From NCBI GenBank assembly GCA_024643405.1, contig JAHENA010000028.1:1-32964 (forward strand): a stretch of DNA of 32,964 nucleotides, given 5' to 3'. The translations under genes were made by a program, and so were the position numbers. This document shows positions 32,445-32,964 of the stretch, one piece after another. The notes beneath the pieces were generated by a model, which was given only the letters and a program-made list of their open reading frames with translations, did not search any database and had not been told where the DNA came from. Each line of letters begins with the position of its first letter. Within the stretch, counting starts at the first letter, position 1. This stretch comes from Flavobacteriales bacterium (GTDB lineage Bacteria > Bacteroidota > Bacteroidia > Flavobacteriales > Flavobacteriaceae).

Positions 32445-32964
32445 ATGAAGCGAATCTTAACCTTATGGTTAATACACTTTTTGTTTTTGTATACCTATGT
32501 AGGTGCGGCTCAAAACCAGAAAGTAGCAGATAGCCTCATTAAAGAATTAAAGCAGCACCAGAGAGTCGACAAGGATACCTTGCGACTCTCATGGTTAAGC
32601 AAGATTTCATTTAATCATAATAATCCGGATAGTTCACTTTATTTTTCACGTCTTATAATTGCAGAAACAAATGATCCATTTTATTTGTATGGGGCCTACT
32701 ATAATATAGGTTCTGCACTCAGAATACAGGGTAATCTGGAGGGGGCTTTAGAGGCTTATTTTAAAAGTCTGGAATTTGCCAGGAGTTTACCAGAAAAATC
32801 TAAAGAAGCGACTTCTAATATGGCTATTGGAGATGTGTATTCTATATCAGGGGCCCACAAGAACTCTATTGAATATTATTCAAAATCTGTTGACATTTAT
32901 AGGCAATTAAATGATTCAATTTCTTTAAATGGTTCGATTAATTTTGCCATGTTGCTGTTTAATA
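32445..32964 (+). CDS. Secreted TPR protein, 3' end outside the window
   Basis: The frame opens at ATG 32445 and has no stop to the window edge (173 codons seen). It begins with a signal peptide (MKRILTLWLIHFLFLYTYVG, cleaved after GAAQ). After SLIKELKQHQRVDKDTLRLS come tetratricopeptide repeats: YGAYYNIGSALRIQGNLEGA followed by LEAYFKSLEFA, and SNMAIGDVYSISGAHKNSIE followed by YYSKSVDIYRQ. This N-terminal layout is the same as that of the histidine kinase at 9200-11251. The missing part could be a histidine kinase, a LuxR/HTH regulator or a further signalling domain. It lies 14 bases after the trefoil-repeat gene. Confidence 0.8.
   Translation, partial: MKRILTLWLIHFLFLYTYVGAAQNQKVADSLIKELKQHQRVDKDTLRLSWLSKISFNHNNPDSSLYFSRLIIAETNDPFYLYGAYYNIGSALRIQGNLEGALEAYFKSLEFARSLPEKSKEATSNMAIGDVYSISGAHKNSIEYYSKSVDIYRQLNDSISLNGSINFAMLLFN

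Overview
The window is AT-rich (roughly one third GC by eye) and reads as chromosomal DNA of a member of the Flavobacteriaceae (Bacteroidota). The signs are RpoA and L17 sequences of the Bacteroidota type, lipoproteins and secreted proteins with short N-terminal signals, promoters with the TAnnTTTG -7 element instead of sigma70 boxes, few Shine-Dalgarno sequences, and a two-component kinase with an N-terminal TPR sensor. Genus and species cannot be read from the sequence alone.

Layout. (1) 1-9191, plus strand: the end of a ribosomal/RNA polymerase operon (rpoA, cut at its 5' end, and rplQ), then carA, eno, two different citrate synthases in tandem, and two guanidino-group-modifying enzymes (a DDAH/arginine-deiminase-like protein and CtlX). 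Strong hairpin terminators separate most of these, so each is largely its own transcription unit. (2) 9200-13882: a TPR sensor histidine kinase (minus), a 399-base gene-free stretch, argS (plus) and, convergent with it, trmL. (3) 13430-17160, minus strand: trmL, a small membrane protein, an unrecognised acidic protein, a GNAT-nitrilase fusion and a SIMPL-domain protein. (4) 17190-23644, minus strand: a complete trpEGDCFBA operon, preceded by a 20-residue leader peptide with three consecutive Trp codons and a terminator hairpin, i.e. a classical transcription attenuator. (5) 23765-25730, plus strand: TlpA-like thioredoxin lipoprotein, peroxiredoxin-like protein and two rhodaneses. (6) 25978-29747: a series of small secreted, lipoprotein or membrane proteins, most of unknown function. 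(7) 29824-31206, minus strand: tryptophanase (tnaA). (8) 31516 to the end: a beta-trefoil-like repeat protein and the start of a secreted TPR protein that runs off the window.

Two regulatory themes stand out. First, tryptophan synthesis (trp operon with a Trp-Trp-Trp attenuator) and tryptophan breakdown (tnaA) lie within 7 kb of each other. Second, a palindrome of the form TGAC-N4-GTCA (one copy with one mismatch) occurs in front of four promoters (mitochondrial-type citrate synthase, the OB-fold-like lipoprotein, the 66-residue protein and tnaA). In each case its centre lies 32-33 bases upstream of the centre of a (often imperfect) -7 element, the position expected for a class II Crp/Fnr-family activator. 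I read this as a small co-regulated set linking central carbon and tryptophan catabolism; the regulator is not in the window.

I saw no rRNA, tRNA, insertion sequence, CRISPR array or phage gene.
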